Shown piece by piece: positions 37,059-45,616 of a stretch of 64,000 nucleotides of DNA; positions within the stretch are counted from its first letter, which is position 1, and every line of letters begins with the position of its first letter. The stretch is from Collinsella aerofaciens (GTDB lineage: Bacteria > Actinomycetota > Coriobacteriia > Coriobacteriales > Coriobacteriaceae): assembly GCF_018785265.1 (NCBI RefSeq), contig NZ_WQPK01000019.1:1-64000 (forward strand), read 5' to 3'. Both the position numbers and the translations under genes were made by a program. Below the pieces are notes generated by a model. It had not been told where the DNA came from and searched no databases. It saw only the letters and a list, made by a program, of their open reading frames with translations.

Positions 37059-38720
37059 ATGATTGCAAAGACCATTCGCACCTGTTTTCCGATCGCTGCG
37101 GCTGCCGTTTCCGACAAGGCCGAGGAGATCAACAAGCTCAACGTCTTCCCCGTACCCGACGGCGACACCGGCACCAACATGTCGCTCACGCTCGCCTCGG
37201 TGACCAAGGAGCTTTCTGCTCTTCCTGCCGACGCTGACATGGAAGCCATCGCCGGCGCCATCACCCACGGCTCCCTGATGGGCGCCCGCGGTAACTCCGG
37301 CGTCATCACGTCGCAGATTCTGCGCGGCGTGGCCGAGGGCCTTGTCTCTGCCGATGAGCCCATTACGTCCGCCAACATCGCCTTCGCCTTCCGTCGCGCC
37401 GTCAAGGTCGCCTTCCAGGCCGTCCGCAAGCCCATCGAGGGCACGATCCTCACGGTGCTGCGTGATGTCTCGACCAAGGCCGACGAGTGCGAAAAGAAGA
37501 AGTTCTCGGCCGAGGACGCGCTCGATGCCATCGTCGTCGAGGCCTACCAGTCCGTCGCCCGCACGCCCGACCTGCTGCCCGTTCTGAAGGAGAACGGCGT
37601 CGTCGACTCCGGCGCCTTTGGCTTTGCCATCTTCCTGGAGAACTTTGTTGCCGCCGCGCTTGGCCGCAGCACCGTTGTCGAGGATTTCTCCGCCACGTTT
37701 GATTCTGCCGGCTCTGCCCGCGACGCTGCCCTCGGTCGCGTTGAGATCGAGGCCAACGACGATTGGGAGGGTTCGGAGTTCCGCTACTGCAACGAGTTCC
37801 TCTTTAAGGCCGACGCCCCGTTTGACGAGGACGAGTGCCTTAAGTTCCTGGGCTCCATGGGCGACTGCGAGCTGCTCGTGGGTGCCTACCCCGATTACAA
37901 GATCCATGTGCACTCCAACACCCCCAACCTGGTGCTTGAGCACATGCTGCAGCTTGGTCAGATCTACGAGGTCTTTATCCACAACATGGAGATGGAGGCC
38001 CACGACCGCACCGCCAAGATTCACGAGGACCAGGAAAAGGCCGCCGAGCCCGCCAAGGCGCTGGGCTTTGTCGCCGTTGCCGCCGGTTCGGGCGAGGCCG
38101 ACATCCTCAAGTCCCTCGGCGTTGACGTGATCGTCTCGGGCGGTCAGACCATGAACCCCTCGACTGCAGACCTGCTGGGCGCCGTTGACCAGGTCAACGC
38201 GACCTCGGTCATCATTTTGCCCAACAACGGCAACATCCGTTTGGCCGCTGAGGCCGCTGCCTCAGCCTGCACCGACAAGAAGGTCGCCGTCGTTCCCACC
38301 AAGACCGTTCCGCAGGCCTTCTCCGCGCTGTTCGCGGTCCTGCCCGATTCCGAGCTCGAGGACGCCGTCGCCGCCATGGTCGACGCCATCAGCGAGGTTC
38401 GCGATGGCGAGGTCACCCGCGCCGTGCGCGATTCCAGCGCCTCTGACGGCTCTCCGATTCACTCTGGTGATGTCATGGGTATCATCGCCGGCTCCATCGA
38501 CGTGGTCGGCTCCGACGTGAAACAGGTCACGCTCGACTGCATCAACCGCATGCAGGAGGAAGAGGAGGGCGACGCGCTGACGATTCTGGCCGGCGAGGAG
38601 CTGTCCGATGAGGCATTCCAGGAGATCGTCGACGCCATCGAGGAGGCTCAGCCCGATCTGGAGATTGACGCCCATCGTGGCGAGCAGCCGCTCTATCCCG
38701 TGATCTTCTCGATCGAGTAG
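37059..38720 (+). CDS. DAK2/FakA-type kinase (YloV family)
   Basis: A 553-residue protein. The N-terminal DhaL/DAK2 domain has NVFPVPDGDTGTNM and GSLMGARGNSGVITSQI, the metal- and ATP-binding loops. A central domain and a C-terminal DegV-like lobe follow. FakA phosphorylates fatty acids bound to FakB proteins so that they can enter phospholipid synthesis. Neighbouring plsX and acpP are consistent with this, but the exact substrate is inferred. Confidence 0.85.
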   Translation: MIAKTIRTCFPIAAAAVSDKAEEINKLNVFPVPDGDTGTNMSLTLASVTKELSALPADADMEAIAGAITHGSLMGARGNSGVITSQILRGVAEGLVSADEPITSANIAFAFRRAVKVAFQAVRKPIEGTILTVLRDVSTKADECEKKKFSAEDALDAIVVEAYQSVARTPDLLPVLKENGVVDSGAFGFAIFLENFVAAALGRSTVVEDFSATFDSAGSARDAALGRVEIEANDDWEGSEFRYCNEFLFKADAPFDEDECLKFLGSMGDCELLVGAYPDYKIHVHSNTPNLVLEHMLQLGQIYEVFIHNMEMEAHDRTAKIHEDQEKAAEPAKALGFVAVAAGSGEADILKSLGVDVIVSGGQTMNPSTADLLGAVDQVNATSVIILPNNGNIRLAAEAAASACTDKKVAVVPTKTVPQAFSALFAVLPDSELEDAVAAMVDAISEVRDGEVTRAVRDSSASDGSPIHSGDVMGIIAGSIDVVGSDVKQVTLDCINRMQEEEEGDALTILAGEELSDEAFQEIVDAIEEAQPDLEIDAHRGEQPLYPVIFSIE

Positions 38721-38730
38721 GCAACTGCCC

Positions 38731-40908
38731 ATGTCCGAGCTGTGCTCCGTGCCGCGCGTCTCGGTGCGCTTTGCCCAGAGCAATGCGCTCGACGAGGATA
38801 TCGCGCGACTCAAATATGTTTCGGGTAAACGTGAGGAGGCCCTTCGCCGTCTGGGAATTCGGACGGTGGGGGACCTCCTTCTCCATATCCCTCATCGATA
38901 TCTCGACTTTACGCGCTCCTGGTCCATTGAGATGGCGCCCATTGGTACCGTGTGCACGATTGTCGCTACGGTCGATCGTATCGTCCAAAAGCAGCCCCGC
39001 CCGCGTATGCAGGTGACCGAGGTCTCGCTGGTGGACGAGACGGGCGTGCTGCAAGTCGCCTTTTTCCGTCAGCCCTGGATTGCCCAGCAGTTTAAGCAGG
39101 GCGACCGCCTGGCCGTGATGGGTAAGGTCGAGTTTGCCTACGGCTTTAAGCAGATGGTCTCGCCGCACTTTGAAAAGCTCGAGGACGGGCGTGCCGCGGG
39201 CACCATTCTGCCGGTCCATTACGTGAGCGATGGCGTGAGCCAGGCGTGGATGCGCCGCATCGTTAGCGGCGCGCTCGAGGCTGTCGGCAATCCCTTCGAT
39301 CCGATTCCCGCACGTTTACGTGTCAAGCGCCGCCTGATGAGCAATGCCCGTGCACTGCGCTCAATTCACTTTCCCTCGAGTATGGCCGAGCGCGATATCG
39401 CGCGCCGCCGCCTTGCCTATGAGGAGTGCCTCTACCTGCAGCTGGCGCTGCGCTTGCGCAACGACGGCGGCTTGGTCGAAGTCGCTCCCTACGCCCACGC
39501 CGCGGGCGAACACCTGGCGGCGCTCAAAGAGGCCCTGCCGTTTTTGCTGAGCGACGAGCAGGAGGCCGCGTTCCAAGACATCCTGCACGACATGTGCGAT
39601 GGCGGGCGCGTGATGAACCGTCTGCTGCTGGGCGACGTCGGTACCGGCAAGACGGCTGTCGCCGCCTGCGCGCTGGCCGTCGCGGCCGATTCGGGTACCC
39701 AGTCCTGCGTTATGGCGCCTACGGGCGTGCTGGCGCGCCAATATGCCGATAAGACCGGCCCCTTGCTCTCGCAGGCTGGCATGTCCTGGGCGCTCCTGAC
39801 GGGTGCCACGCCGGCCGCAGAGCGCGAACGCATCCATGCCCAGCTGGAATCGGGTGAGCTTGACGTGCTCTTTGGCACCCATGCGGTGCTTTCGGATAAC
39901 GTTGCGTTCAAGCATCTGTCGCTTGTCGTCATCGACGAGCAGCACCGGTTTGGCGTCGGCCAACGCAACGCCCTACGCGCGAAGGGCCCCGGTGCCGATC
40001 TGCTCGTTATGACGGCAACGCCCATCCCGCGTACGCTGGCGCTTTCGGTTTACGGCGATCTTGACACGAGCATCATCCGCCATCGGCCCGTCCCTGGCGC
40101 TGGCGTGACGACACGCGTACTCACCGAGTCGAGCCGTGACCTCGCCTATGGAGCCATCCGCGAGGCGCATGAAAAGGGTCAGCAGGCCTACGTGATTTGC
40201 CCGCTCGTGGAGCCGAGTGACTCGGCCGATGAGCTGGAAGACGTGCCCGGTATTGCCCGCGACGATGAGGGCCGCGTGACCGTCCCCGTGCCGCTGCACG
40301 ATACGGCGACCGAGCTCGATCGCCTGCGTCTGGCGTTGCCGGGTCTTGCCATCGAGCGCCTTCACGGCCGTATGCCAGCGGGGGAGAAGGACCAGGTTAT
40401 CGATGCCTTTAAGCGTGGCGAGATTGACGTGCTCGTCTCGACTACGGTGGTCGAGGTGGGCGTCGACGTGCCTAACGCCACCGTCATGGTCATCGAAAAC
40501 GGCGAGCGCTTTGGTTTGGCTGCCCTGCACCAGCTGCGCGGCCGCGTGGGCCGTGGCGGCGTGTCGGGCACGTGCCTGGTCATGACGCACTCCAAGGGCA
40601 ACGGCGGCGCATCGGCGGCACAAGAACGTCTCCAGTCGCTCGAAAAGACCTCGGACGGCTTTACGCTCGCCCAGATGGACCTGCGCCTGCGCCACGAGGG
40701 CGAGATCCTGGGTTATCGCCAGCACGGCGGCGTGACCCTGCGCTTTGTGGACCTGGACGCCGACGAGGATCTTATCGAATGGGCCCATTTGGACGCGGTC
40801 GAGCTCTTGCGGTATGCTTGCAACCTTGACTCCGTGGCGACGCGTCCCTTGCGCGATGCAGTCGCCACGCGTTATCGACATATCTTTAAGGAGGTCAGCG
40901 GAGGATGA
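38731..40908 (+). CDS. recG: ATP-dependent DNA helicase RecG
   Basis: A 725-residue branch-migration helicase for stalled forks and recombination. The N-terminal wedge/OB domain is followed by Walker A GDVGTGKT, the DEQH box (VIDEQHRFGVGQR), TATPIPRTLALS and the C-terminal TRG motif region (QLRGRVGRGGVSGTC). It starts ten bases after the kinase gene and overlaps rsmD by four. Confidence 0.93.
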   Translation: MSELCSVPRVSVRFAQSNALDEDIARLKYVSGKREEALRRLGIRTVGDLLLHIPHRYLDFTRSWSIEMAPIGTVCTIVATVDRIVQKQPRPRMQVTEVSLVDETGVLQVAFFRQPWIAQQFKQGDRLAVMGKVEFAYGFKQMVSPHFEKLEDGRAAGTILPVHYVSDGVSQAWMRRIVSGALEAVGNPFDPIPARLRVKRRLMSNARALRSIHFPSSMAERDIARRRLAYEECLYLQLALRLRNDGGLVEVAPYAHAAGEHLAALKEALPFLLSDEQEAAFQDILHDMCDGGRVMNRLLLGDVGTGKTAVAACALAVAADSGTQSCVMAPTGVLARQYADKTGPLLSQAGMSWALLTGATPAAERERIHAQLESGELDVLFGTHAVLSDNVAFKHLSLVVIDEQHRFGVGQRNALRAKGPGADLLVMTATPIPRTLALSVYGDLDTSIIRHRPVPGAGVTTRVLTESSRDLAYGAIREAHEKGQQAYVICPLVEPSDSADELEDVPGIARDDEGRVTVPVPLHDTATELDRLRLALPGLAIERLHGRMPAGEKDQVIDAFKRGEIDVLVSTTVVEVGVDVPNATVMVIENGERFGLAALHQLRGRVGRGGVSGTCLVMTHSKGNGGASAAQERLQSLEKTSDGFTLAQMDLRLRHEGEILGYRQHGGVTLRFVDLDADEDLIEWAHLDAVELLRYACNLDSVATRPLRDAVATRYRHIFKEVSGG

Positions 40909-41549
40909 GAATCATCGGCGGTGAATGGCGCGGCCGCAAGATCGAAGAGCCGCGTGGGCGCGATGTCACCCGTCCCACGACCGATCGCGTGCGCGAGGCA
41001 TGTGCATCCATGGTCATGTCGGCGTTCGATTTCGATTTGGACGAGGTCCGCGTGCTGGATGCCTTTGGCGGCTCCGGTGCCTTGGGAATCGAGATGCTCT
41101 CGCGTGGCGCCCGCTCGCTCACCACGTTCGAGATCGATCGCAACGCCGCCCGTCTGATCACCAAGAATATCGAGTCGCTGTGCCGCGACCGCTCGCGCTG
41201 GCGCATCGTTACCGGCGATGTGCTGACAAGTGCCTCGCGCGGCCGTGTGCCGGGCGGTCCTTTTGACTTGGTCCTGCTCGACCCGCCCTATGCCTTTGGC
41301 GCCGAGCCGGTCGAGGAGTTGCTGCAAAATCTTTCCCAGCAAGGACTGCTGGCTCCGGGGGCCTACGCGCTCTTTGAGCATGCCGCATCCGATGCGGGCG
41401 CTCATCCAGCTGGTTTTGAGACCGTGCGGGAGAAGCGCTACGGCATTACCTCGGTTGACTTGCTGTGCTGGGTGGCCGGGGACGAGAACGACCATGGTGA
41501 CGAGAACGAAAATGACGAGGATGTGCCATCGGAGGACACCCATGAATGA
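40905..41549 (+). CDS. rsmD: 16S rRNA m2G966 methyltransferase
   Basis: A 214-residue SAM-dependent methyltransferase. MRIIGGEWRGRKI is the family N-terminus, DAFGGSGALGIE the SAM loop, and LLDPPYAFG the catalytic DPPY. The C-terminus is acidic and Asn/Glu-rich. It overlaps recG and coaD, as in many bacteria. Confidence 0.92.
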   Translation: MRIIGGEWRGRKIEEPRGRDVTRPTTDRVREACASMVMSAFDFDLDEVRVLDAFGGSGALGIEMLSRGARSLTTFEIDRNAARLITKNIESLCRDRSRWRIVTGDVLTSASRGRVPGGPFDLVLLDPPYAFGAEPVEELLQNLSQQGLLAPGAYALFEHAASDAGAHPAGFETVREKRYGITSVDLLCWVAGDENDHGDENENDEDVPSEDTHE

Positions 41550-42039
41550 CACCATCAACCGCGTAATCGTCCCGGGCACCTTCGATCCCATCACCTTTGG
41601 TCATATCGACGTGATTCGCCGTGCCCGCCGCATCTTTCCCAGCGTGATCGTCGCCGTGGCCGAATCACAGGGTAAAAACGGCGTGGGTACCACCTTTATG
41701 CTCGACGAGCGCGTGGCGCTGGCCCGCGAGGCCCTCGGCGATTTGGACGGCATCGAGGTACTGCCTTTCACTGGTCTGCTGGTCGACTTTGCACGTGAAC
41801 AGGGGGCAGGTGCCGTTGTTAAGGGTCTGCGCGCCATGACCGACTTTGAGTACGAACTGCAGCAGGCCGACCTCAACTACCGCCTGGATAACGAGCTGGA
41901 GTCCATCTTTGTCATGAGTGCTCCGCAGTACGGCTATATCTCGAGCTCGGTGGTGCGCCAAATCGCGTCGCTTGGCAGCGACGTGTCGACGTTTGTGCCG
42001 CCCAACGTGGTCGAAGCGCTCAAACATCGCTTTTCGTGA
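41542..42039 (+). CDS. coaD: phosphopantetheine adenylyltransferase
   Basis: A 165-residue nucleotidyltransferase of coenzyme A synthesis. The signature PGTFDPITFGHIDVIRRA contains the HxGH-like loop, and the YISSSVVRQIA motif is near the end. ATG 41542 lies inside the end of rsmD and follows GGAGG. Longer in-frame openings upstream are not part of the family. Confidence 0.93.
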   Translation: MNDTINRVIVPGTFDPITFGHIDVIRRARRIFPSVIVAVAESQGKNGVGTTFMLDERVALAREALGDLDGIEVLPFTGLLVDFAREQGAGAVVKGLRAMTDFEYELQQADLNYRLDNELESIFVMSAPQYGYISSSVVRQIASLGSDVSTFVPPNVVEALKHRFS

Positions 42040-42107
42040 CGTTTTTTAATGCCTGGTGGCATGTGGTAAACTTACACGATGATATGTTACCTATGAAAGG
42101 AGACCGG

Positions 42108-42605
42108 ATGCCGGGCGAGAATTTTCCTGGCGACAGGATCGTGAGTCTTGTCGACGAGCTCGAGGGGCTCATCGAAGAGGCTAAGACGCCGTTCGGCAAG
42201 AACGCCCAGATGAAGGTTATCGACGCTGACGTCTTCTTTAACATCCTCGATGAGATCCGCATGAGCTATCCCGAGGAGTGGCAGAAGTCCCGCCGTATCC
42301 TCAAAGAGCGCGAGGAGCTTATGGCTTCCGCTGCCGCTCAGGCCGATTCCATCATTGCCGATGCTCAGCAGCAGGCGCTCACCATTGCCGGTGAGCAGGA
42401 GATTGTCCGCTTGGCGCAGCAACAGGCCGACGACATCCGCGACCGTGCCCAGCAGTACGAGCGCGAGACGCGCTATGCCGCCGAGGATTACGCCGAGCAG
42501 GTCTTTACGCACCTCGAGGAGAACCTCAAGAGCCTGACCGGCACCGTCACCCGTTGCCGTCAGCAGCTCAACGAGGGTGCCGCACAGCAGAACGGTCAGT
42601 GGTAA
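42108..42605 (+). CDS. coiled-coil protein, DivIVA/ATP-synthase-b-like
   Basis: A 165-residue, mostly helical protein. Residues 60-140 are rich in Ala, Gln, Glu and Arg with coiled-coil spacing (AAAQADSIIADAQQQALTI). The N-terminal part (IVSLVDELEGLIEEAKTPFG) is conserved in small coriobacterial and actinobacterial proteins in this position. Function unknown; a division or scaffold role is only a guess. ATG 42108 follows AAAGGAG. The stop overlaps the next ATG by one base. Confidence 0.7.
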   Translation: MPGENFPGDRIVSLVDELEGLIEEAKTPFGKNAQMKVIDADVFFNILDEIRMSYPEEWQKSRRILKEREELMASAAAQADSIIADAQQQALTIAGEQEIVRLAQQQADDIRDRAQQYERETRYAAEDYAEQVFTHLEENLKSLTGTVTRCRQQLNEGAAQQNGQW

Positions 42606-43159
42606 TGGCTGAGTTCCCGAGCGTAACCGTCGATCTTTCCGAGCAGCTCGAGTTTCCCGGAGACTCTTATCCGCTGACCGGCAAGGTCGATGTCGCCACC
42701 TACACGGTGGGCGAGAAGGAGTACCGGCTGCAGGACGGTATTGCCTACGATGTGGTCTTTACCAACGCCGGTACCGGCGTTCTGCTCTCGGGCATGGTCC
42801 GCGCCCACGCCACCGGCGAGTGCGACCGCTGCCTGGAGCCCGCCTCGTTTGACATCGCAGGCGAGATCGAGGAGTTCTACCTCTTTGAGGAGCCCGAGGA
42901 TCCCGAGGCCTACGAGGACGGCTACGAGCTCCTGGGCGAGGATCGCATCGTCGATCTGGGAGAGCCCATCAACGACGCGGTCGTCATGGACACGCCGTTC
43001 GTTGTCCTGTGCAAGCCCGATTGCCGCGGCCTTTGCCCCACTTGCGGTTGCAATCTCAACGTCGAGCAATGCGATTGCGCCGCCCAGGCAGAGGCAGAAT
43101 GGGCCGCTGCCACGGAAAATCCATTTGCAGCATTGAAGAATCTCAAGCTTGATGAGTAA
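42605..43159 (+). CDS. DUF177 (YceD-like) protein
   Basis: A 184-residue DUF177 protein with the family's CDRCLEP near residue 77 and a cysteine-rich end (CKPDCRGLCPTCGCNL). YceD-type proteins are linked to 23S rRNA or L32 maturation and almost always precede rpmF, as here. ATG 42605 overlaps the previous stop. Confidence 0.88.
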   Translation: MAEFPSVTVDLSEQLEFPGDSYPLTGKVDVATYTVGEKEYRLQDGIAYDVVFTNAGTGVLLSGMVRAHATGECDRCLEPASFDIAGEIEEFYLFEEPEDPEAYEDGYELLGEDRIVDLGEPINDAVVMDTPFVVLCKPDCRGLCPTCGCNLNVEQCDCAAQAEAEWAAATENPFAALKNLKLDE

Positions 43160-43223
43160 AACTGTGGTAGTATCGCTACTTGCGCGTAATCGCCACACTG
43201 GATAGTTCATAAGGAAGGTCACT

Positions 43224-43403
43224 ATGCCCGTACCTAAACAAAAGCAGGGTCGTATCCGCACTCACACCCGTCGTTCCGCCAACATGAAGATCTCGGCTGC
43301 GGCTCAGTCCACGTGCCCCCGTTGCGGCGCTGTTAAGCTTCCGCACCACGTGTGCCCCAGCTGCGGTTTCTACAAGGACCGCGAGGTTATCGTTACCGAG
43401 TAA
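43224..43403 (+). CDS. rpmF: 50S ribosomal protein L32
   Basis: A 59-residue L32 of the zinc-binding type. It starts MPVPKQKQGRIRTHTRRSAN and has CPRC and CPSC pairs. The ATG follows AAGGAAGG. A terminator follows at 43444-43473. Confidence 0.95.
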   Translation: MPVPKQKQGRIRTHTRRSANMKISAAAQSTCPRCGAVKLPHHVCPSCGFYKDREVIVTE

Positions 43404-43443
43404 CGGTATACTCTGGATGCGATGCCGTTCCAAATGGAACCAC

Positions 43444-43473
43444 AATGGCCGGCTCAATGAGTCGGCCATTTTT
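43444..43473 (+). terminator. rho-independent terminator after rpmF
   Basis: AATGGCCGGCT (43444-43454) pairs with AGTCGGCCATT (43460-43470; one G-T pair) around CAATG and runs into five T residues. It may partly separate rpmF from plsX. Confidence 0.85.
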
Positions 43474-43490
43474 GTATAAGGAGCATGTAT

Positions 43491-44510
43491 ATGAGTAACG
43501 TTCGCGTTTGTGTAGACGTTGTGGGCGGAGACGAGAAACCTCAGGTTGTTCTCGATGGTATCGAAGCTGCGCTTGCCGCCGATCCCGATATCGAGGTCTT
43601 GGCAGCTGGTCCCGCCGAAATCGTCAATCCCTTTGCAGCTTCCCATGCACGTGTTGAGGCCCTTGAGGCGCCTGACGTTATCGCCATGGATGACGATCCC
43701 ATTCGCGCCGTGATGACCAAGCGTAAGTCGTCGATCGTGCTTTCTTGCCGCGCCATTAAGAAGGGCAACGCGGATGCGTTCTTCTCCGCCGGCTCCACCG
43801 GTGCCATGACCGCCGCCGCCACCGCCTATGTGACGCCGTTTAGGTATCAGGCCGAAGGCAAGAAGCAGCCGGTGCGCCCCTGTCTGACCAATGCGCTGCC
43901 CAATCGCGCCGGCGGTCTGACGGTGCTGTGCGACATGGGTGCCAACCCCGATGTGGAGGTCGATGACATGGTGCGTTTTGCCCAGATGGGTAGCGCCTAT
44001 GCCCGCGTCGTCCTGGGCATCGAGCATCCTCGCGTGGGCCTGCTTGCCAATGGCACCGAGGATGAGAAGGGCTCCAACTTTACCAAGGCCTGTTTCCCTG
44101 CTATGAAGGCCGCCGTTCCCGGCTTTGTTGGTAACTGCGAGGGCACCGACCTCACCTCAGGTAACTTCGATGTCGTCGTTGCCGATGGCATGTCGGGTAA
44201 TATCGCTCTCAAAGCTACCGAGGGCGCTGCCAAGTTTTTGCTGCAGGAGCTCAAGGGCGCCTTTATGGCCTCGCTCGGCACCAAGATCGCCGCGCTGCTC
44301 ATCAAAAAGCAGATGCGCGAGATTAAGGCCAAGCTCTCTGGCGACGCCAAGGGCGGCGCGATTCTTCTGGGCCTGCGCGGTGTGGTCCTGATCGGCCATG
44401 GCGCCACCTCGGTCGAGGCTGTCAAAAACGGTACGCTCGCGGCGGCCGAAGCCGTGCGCGCCGGGCTGGTCGAGAATGTCGCCAACTCTATGGACAGTAT
44501 CGTTTTGTAA
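43491..44510 (+). CDS. plsX: phosphate acyltransferase PlsX
   Basis: A 339-residue enzyme that turns acyl-ACP into acyl-phosphate for phospholipid synthesis. Family segments include VCVDVVGGDEKPQVVLDGI, FFSAGSTGAMTAAAT and GFVGNCEGTDL. ATG 43491 is seven bases after AAGGAG; the ATG at 43485 is too close to it. acpP follows. Confidence 0.92.
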   Translation: MSNVRVCVDVVGGDEKPQVVLDGIEAALAADPDIEVLAAGPAEIVNPFAASHARVEALEAPDVIAMDDDPIRAVMTKRKSSIVLSCRAIKKGNADAFFSAGSTGAMTAAATAYVTPFRYQAEGKKQPVRPCLTNALPNRAGGLTVLCDMGANPDVEVDDMVRFAQMGSAYARVVLGIEHPRVGLLANGTEDEKGSNFTKACFPAMKAAVPGFVGNCEGTDLTSGNFDVVVADGMSGNIALKATEGAAKFLLQELKGAFMASLGTKIAALLIKKQMREIKAKLSGDAKGGAILLGLRGVVLIGHGATSVEAVKNGTLAAAEAVRAGLVENVANSMDSIVL

Positions 44511-44577
44511 GAGCGAGTTAGAGCGCTGTTATGTGCTTCGCGGCGCACGTCGTGGGGTAGAATCAGAACCGTGTCTT

Positions 44578-44597
44578 GGTACCGCCCGGGCGGTACC
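44578..44597. promoter_or_regulatory. 20-bp perfect palindrome before acpP
   Basis: GGTACCGCCC followed directly by its reverse complement. ATTCTTTT follows, so it could be a weak terminator, or a binding site for a fatty-acid regulator. It lies 37 bases before the acpP ATG. Confidence 0.55.
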
Positions 44598-44634
44598 ATT
44601 CTTTTGGTATTCATGTACTATGAGAGGAAGCGCT

Positions 44635-44877
44635 ATGGACCGCTCCGAAATCTTCGACAAGATCGCCGAGGTCGCTGCTGACGTTCTGGGCGTCGATGTT
44701 GCCGAAATTAGCGAGGAGACCACCTTTGACGACCTCGATGCCAACTCGCTCGAGCGCCTGCAGCTGGTTACGGCTATCGAGGACGAGTTCAACCTCGAGA
44801 TCGATGACGAGACCCTGCTCTCGCTCAACTCTGTCGCCGACGCCGTCGACGCTATCGAAGCTGCCAAGGAGGCCTAA
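44635..44877 (+). CDS. acpP: acyl carrier protein
   Basis: An 80-residue acidic ACP. The phosphopantetheine serine is S38 in DANSLERLQLV, where most ACPs have DSL. ATG 44635 follows GAGAGGAAG. It is the acyl carrier used by PlsX and fatty acid synthesis. rnc starts three bases after its stop. Confidence 0.92.
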   Translation: MDRSEIFDKIAEVAADVLGVDVAEISEETTFDDLDANSLERLQLVTAIEDEFNLEIDDETLLSLNSVADAVDAIEAAKEA

Positions 44878-44880
44878 GTC

Positions 44881-45606
44881 TTGGCTTTATCCGAACGACT
44901 TACGCGCGCCCAGGAAATCCTGGGCCACGAGTTCAACAATAAGGTGCTGCTGCGCGCGGCCCTTACGCATCCCTCGGCAGTCGAGGGCCAGCCGGTTTCT
45001 GCCAGCTATGAGCGCCTTGAGTTCTTGGGCGATTCCATTTTGGGCGCTGTGGTCGCACGCTCCCTGTTTGAGTCCTATCCCGAGTTTGACGAGGGCAAGC
45101 TCACTCGCTTGAAGGTGTCGCTCGTCTCGGGCGCCACGCTATCCGAGGTTTCTCACGAGTTGGGCATCGACGACATCATTATCTTTGGTGCCTCCGAGAC
45201 CGGTACCGGTGCGCGCGGCCTGCATTCGGCCCTCGAGAACGTCTATGAGTCGCTCGTGGGCGCGCTGTACCTGGATGCCGGCTGGGACGTTGCGGCGGAG
45301 TTCATTCACCGTACGCTTAAGCCGCATTTGGCTTCCGAGCGTGCCGAGCATCCTGCGAACCCCAAGTCGTTTTTGCAGGAGTGCGTGCAAGCCGACGGTC
45401 ACGAGCCCCCGGCGTACAAGCTCGTTGGCTCCGAGGGCCCGGCGCATGCGCCCACCTTTACCGCTGTGGTTTTGATCGATGGTATTCGCCAGGGTCGCGG
45501 CTCCGGCTCCTCAAAGAAGGAAGCCGAGGGAGCTGCCGCGCTTGAAGCGCTCGACCGCATGGGTTACACCACCAACGGCGTGATTCTGAACAAGAAGCAC
45601 GTGTAA
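44881..45606 (+). CDS. rnc: ribonuclease III
   Basis: A 241-residue double-strand-specific RNase for rRNA processing. The signature ERLEFLGDSILG with its acidic residues and the C-terminal dsRNA-binding domain (PKSFLQECVQADGHEPPAYKLV, then KKEAEGAAALEAL) are clear. TTG start with AAGGAGG seven bases upstream, overlapping the end of acpP. Confidence 0.93.
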   Translation: MALSERLTRAQEILGHEFNNKVLLRAALTHPSAVEGQPVSASYERLEFLGDSILGAVVARSLFESYPEFDEGKLTRLKVSLVSGATLSEVSHELGIDDIIIFGASETGTGARGLHSALENVYESLVGALYLDAGWDVAAEFIHRTLKPHLASERAEHPANPKSFLQECVQADGHEPPAYKLVGSEGPAHAPTFTAVVLIDGIRQGRGSGSSKKEAEGAAALEALDRMGYTTNGVILNKKHV

Positions 45607-45616
45607 GCGAGGAACC

